A stretch of DNA of 7,859 nt from assembly GCA_012514965.1 (NCBI GenBank), contig JAAYZH010000313.1:1-7859 (forward strand). The letters run 5' to 3'. Under the pieces are notes generated by a model. That model was not told where the DNA came from, ran no database searches, and saw nothing but the letters and a program-made list of their open reading frames with translations. Source of the stretch: Clostridiaceae bacterium. GTDB lineage: Bacteria; Bacillota; Clostridia; Saccharofermentanales; Fastidiosipilaceae. A program made the translations under genes and the position numbers. Of the stretch, positions 5,968-7,859 are shown in pieces; the stretch's first letter is position 1, and each line of letters starts with the position of its first letter.

Positions 5968-5999
5968 AGCCTGTAGTCCTTTGGGGGTGCAGGCTTTTT
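5968..5999 (+). terminator. Intrinsic terminator after rubredoxin
   Basis: AGCCTG (5968-5973) pairs with CAGGCT (5990-5995). The stem extends imperfectly inward (CC with GG across a TTTG loop) and is followed by five Ts at 5995-5999. It separates rubredoxin transcription from fprA, so the two genes are neighbours with independent promoters. Confidence 0.8.
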
Positions 6000-6050
6000 C
6001 GACGGTCTAAATGCCGCGACGCATATACGACGTGAAATTTGGCCCAGAGC

Positions 6051-6079
6051 TTGAGCCGCGAGCTTGTGACATGTAGAAT
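6051..6079 (+). promoter_or_regulatory. Probable promoter of fprA
   Basis: TTGAGC (6051-6056, 4/6) and TAGAAT (6074-6079, 5/6) are separated by exactly 17 bp. Transcription from about 6086 gives a 65-nt leader containing a CGGCC/GGCCG hairpin (6103-6107 with 6120-6124). The GAGCTTG heptamer occurs at 6047-6053 and 6060-6066, flanking the -35 region, and an AT-rich partial dyad (TTAT, 5 nt, ATAA at 6079-6091) lies at the start site. Confidence 0.52.
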
Positions 6080-6140
6080 TATAGCTAATAAGTTCCGATC
6101 GTCGGCCGCCTCTTGCGCAGGCCGTCGCAGTTACGAGAGA

Positions 6141-6146
6141 AAGAGG
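6141..6146 (+). promoter_or_regulatory. Ribosome binding site fixing the fprA start
   Basis: AAGAGG ends 6 nt before the ATG at 6153. An in-frame extension to a TTG at 6039 would add 38 Arg/Ser-rich residues unlike any flavodiiron N-terminus and would place the start upstream of the promoter -10, so it is rejected. Confidence 0.7.
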
Positions 6147-6152
6147 TTTTCG

Positions 6153-7358
6153 ATGTCGATTCAGACCATTTGCCCCAATGTCTTCGAGGTGGGCGCCTCA
6201 GACCCTGATCGCCAGATGTTTGACGCCTTCATGCCTACCCCTATGGGCACCACGTACAATTCCTACCTGATTGCAGGGGACAAAGCCACCTGCTTAATTG
6301 ACCCGGTCGATCCCATGAAGACAGACGTCCTGATGGCGAATCTGGATGAGGCCGGTGTCGAGAAGCTCGACTACATTGTCTGCCTGCACACCGAGCAAGA
6401 CCACTCCGGATCCTTGCCCGACCTCCTGGAGCGCTGGCCGGACGCCATCGTGATCGTCAATAAGAAGGTCCAGGAGCTCCTCGTCACGCATATTCACATC
6501 CCCGCCGAGCGCACCACTGTCGTGGCTGAGGGCGAGACCCTGGATCTGGGTGGGAAGACCTTGCAGTTCCACATGATCCCCTTTGCGCACTGGCCGGACA
6601 ACTTCACAGCCTATCTCCAGGAAGACGGTGTACTCTTCTCATCGGACCTCTTCGGCTCCCACTACGCCAGTACAGAGGTGTTCTCCACAGATAGCAACAA
6701 CCAGCGTATGGCAGCCCGCCAATACTACGCGGAGATTATGATGCCATTTCGCAAGCAGGTGGCCAAGCACGTCGCTTGGACGAGAGCCCTGAATCCTCGT
6801 CACATCGCGCCTTCCCACGGCCCAATCTGGTATGACACCACGAAGATCCTGAATATGTACGAAAGCTGGACCTCCGATAACGTCAAGAAGAAGGTCATCA
6901 TCGGCTACGTCAGCATGCATGGCAGCGTCGAAGCGATGGTTGAGAAGTACGCCCTGCGCTTGGCGCAATACGGAATCTCCGTCATCACCCGCAACATTGC
7001 CGCCAGTACCGACAGCTTGACCACAGAAGTCGGTCACCTTGCCTCCGACATGGTAGACGCAGCTGCCATCGTAATCGCTGCCTCTACTGTGATAGTCGGG
7101 CCGCACCCTTCAGCCCTCTATCTCGCTGCTGTGGTAAATCTGCTCAAGCCCAAGGCTCGCTACTTCCAATTTCTGGGATCCTACGGCTGGGCCAGTCAGG
7201 CGCCCCAGATTGTGGACGGAGCCATGGCTAACTTCAAGGGCGAACGCCTGGAAGCAGTTAATGTAATGGGCCTCCCGAACGAGGCAGACGAGGCGAAAAT
7301 TCTCGCTGCCGCCGATGAACTGGCCAAACGCCTCACCGAGGATGAGCTGGTCGGCTAA
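6153..7358 (+). CDS. fprA: Class A flavodiiron protein (O2/NO reductase)
   Basis: A 401-residue cytoplasmic flavodiiron protein that reduces O2 to water and/or NO to N2O in anaerobes. The N-terminal metallo-beta-lactamase-like domain (about 1-245) carries the complete diiron set: His79, Glu81, Asp83 and His84 in LHTEQDHSG, His146 in FAHWPDN, Asp165 in FSSDLFG, and His222 in PSHGPIW. The C-terminal flavodoxin-like domain (about 247-401) binds FMN: phosphate loop SMHGSVE (254-260), ASTVIVGPHPS (310-320) where flavodoxins often show SPT, and LGSYGWASQA (341-350). There is no fused rubredoxin or flavin-reductase domain, hence class A, and the separate rubredoxin upstream is the likely donor. The position of every ligand matches the family. 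Whether O2 or NO is preferred cannot be told from sequence. Confidence 0.97.
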   Translation: MSIQTICPNVFEVGASDPDRQMFDAFMPTPMGTTYNSYLIAGDKATCLIDPVDPMKTDVLMANLDEAGVEKLDYIVCLHTEQDHSGSLPDLLERWPDAIVIVNKKVQELLVTHIHIPAERTTVVAEGETLDLGGKTLQFHMIPFAHWPDNFTAYLQEDGVLFSSDLFGSHYASTEVFSTDSNNQRMAARQYYAEIMMPFRKQVAKHVAWTRALNPRHIAPSHGPIWYDTTKILNMYESWTSDNVKKKVIIGYVSMHGSVEAMVEKYALRLAQYGISVITRNIAASTDSLTTEVGHLASDMVDAAAIVIAASTVIVGPHPSALYLAAVVNLLKPKARYFQFLGSYGWASQAPQIVDGAMANFKGERLEAVNVMGLPNEADEAKILAAADELAKRLTEDELVG

Positions 7359-7423
7359 TTATTTCGACGGTTTGGGCTGGTATCCCGGTTCTGCCAGTTT
7401 TTGTTGGCTGACGAACATCAAGG

Positions 7424-7456
7424 AACGCCGCGACTTTTGGGTCCCGGCGTTTTTTT
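7424..7456 (+). terminator. Strong intrinsic terminator after fprA
   Basis: AACGCCG (7424-7430) pairs with CGGCGTT (7445-7451). The stem continues after one C-C mismatch as GAC/GTC (7432-7434 with 7441-7443) around TTTTGG, and is followed by seven Ts (7450-7456). It lies 65 nt after the fprA stop. Confidence 0.9.
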
Positions 7457-7485
7457 GTGTCGTGGAGGGGGAGAATTCGTAAGCA

Positions 7486-7703
7486 GACGTCGATTGCTGC
7501 CGGCCTCGATTACCGAAGTTGATTGCTACCGTCGATTGGAGCCAGCATCGATTGGTGCCGGCGATTGCCGCCGCCGATTGCCGCCGACGTCGATTGCCGC
7601 AGGCGTCACCTGATCTGGTCTGCGAGGCCGCCGACGTCGATTGCCGATGTGGATTGCCGACGTCGATTGCCGCCAACGATTGCCGATGTCGACTGCCGCC
7701 GGC
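7486..7703. repeat. Hierarchical 13-bp minisatellite, GATTGCCG-type units
   Basis: GATTG or a one-base variant starts a unit at 7492, 7508, 7521, 7534, 7550, 7563, 7576 and 7592, and again at 7639, 7652, 7665, 7678 and 7691. Spacings in the first block are 16-13-13-16-13-13-16, a 42-bp higher-order period; the second block is uniform at 13. The consensus unit is close to GATTGCCGMYGTC. GACGTC precedes GATTG four times (7486, 7586, 7633, 7659). Units of 13 shift the reading frame at every copy, so coding is unlikely even though open frames run through it. Function is unknown. Confidence 0.88.
7586..7627. repeat. 42-bp direct repeat, copy 1
   Basis: This segment recurs at 7685-7726, exactly 99 bp downstream, with four mismatches (7588, 7594, 7601, 7605). 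The last 22 bp (7606-7627, beginning TCACCTGATCTGG) are identical in both copies. The repeat joins the end of a GATTG block to a non-repetitive tail, so the duplication included both. Confidence 0.9.
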
Positions 7704-7726
7704 ATCACCTGATCTGGTCTGCGAGG
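7685..7726. repeat. 42-bp direct repeat, copy 2
   Basis: This is the partner of the copy at 7586-7627. Together they bracket the second GATTG block, suggesting that a unit of about 99 bp was duplicated in tandem and then diverged by point changes confined to the GATTG-containing half. Confidence 0.9.
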
Positions 7727-7859
7727 TTGCGATTCTGGCCTAAAATGTTGTTTGTCTGGATTGGGTGCTCCGATAAACGTCATATTTGTCCCCAGAAGCC
7801 CGAATCGTGGCAAAAAGGCGAGTTGTGTGGCCACTCCGCTTGGATAACTCGGATATTTG

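Larger units (their letters stand above)
7457..7859. other. Gene-free repetitive intergenic stretch, continuing past the window
   Basis: Outside the repeats, 7457-7485 and 7727-7859 show no gene I can support. A + strand frame opens at 7745 (MLFVWIGCSDKRH and onward) and runs off the window end, but it has no ribosome binding site and no recognisable motif. The - strand frame from 7834 runs through the minisatellite and is probably non-coding. GATTG at 7759 and GAT at 7772 are again 13 bp apart, a possible decayed remnant of the array. Confidence 0.6.

Noticed and set aside
6039..6152. N-terminal extension of FprA from a TTG.
   Set aside because: It lacks a ribosome binding site, begins upstream of the promoter -10, and is unlike family N-termini.
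7606..7726. CRISPR array, suggested by two identical 22-bp segments.
   Set aside because: There are only two copies with a 77-bp repetitive interval, no further repeats and no cas genes.
7519..7834. Overlapping reading frames on both strands through the minisatellite.
   Set aside because: They arise because the GC-rich repeats lack stop codons; the 13-bp unit breaks the frame, and there is no ribosome binding site or known domain.
7745..7859. Partial gene starting MLFVWIGCSDKRH and running off the end.
   Set aside because: No Shine-Dalgarno site, no motif, and it starts within the low-confidence repetitive flank.

Overview
The window looks like chromosome of an anaerobic, Gram-positive, Clostridia-type Firmicute of moderately high GC. 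Four observations support this: the rplU-prp-rpmA order, an N-terminally extended L27 with its dedicated Prp protease, sortase/TasA-like surface proteins with A/G-rich Shine-Dalgarno sites, and a rubredoxin plus flavodiiron protein pair. All genes I can support lie on the + strand. No species can be named from the sequence alone.

Layout. (1) 1-271: a leader region with competing short inverted repeats and perhaps the promoter of the next operon. (2) 272-2759: three closely linked genes for exported proteins. They are a Thr/Ser-rich wall-spanning protein with a prealbumin-like domain, a small TasA/SipW-dependent-type protein, and a protein ending in a VPVTG sorting signal. Together they look like a surface-fibre or matrix locus, but I cannot assign a precise function. 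(3) 2829-5651: a ribosome-assembly cluster with a promoter, a structured rplU leader, rplU, prp, rpmA, an intrinsic terminator, obgE and yhbY. Prp removes the N-terminal extension of L27; Obg and YhbY act on the large subunit. (4) 5669-7456: an oxygen/NO-defence module. A 52-residue rubredoxin has its own promoter, which overlaps a PerR-box-like dyad. A terminator follows, then a separate promoter and a class A flavodiiron protein (FprA) that would take electrons from rubredoxin, then a strong terminator. (5) 7457-7859: no convincing gene. It holds a hierarchical minisatellite built on 13-bp GATTGCCG-type units (16-13-13 spacing in its first half) and a 42-bp near-exact repeat 99 bp apart.

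The points most worth a second look are the hierarchical repeat array, the PerR-like operator on the rubredoxin promoter, the three-gene surface cluster with its unusual anchor signal, and the strong terminator between rpmA and obgE that leaves no room for an obgE promoter.
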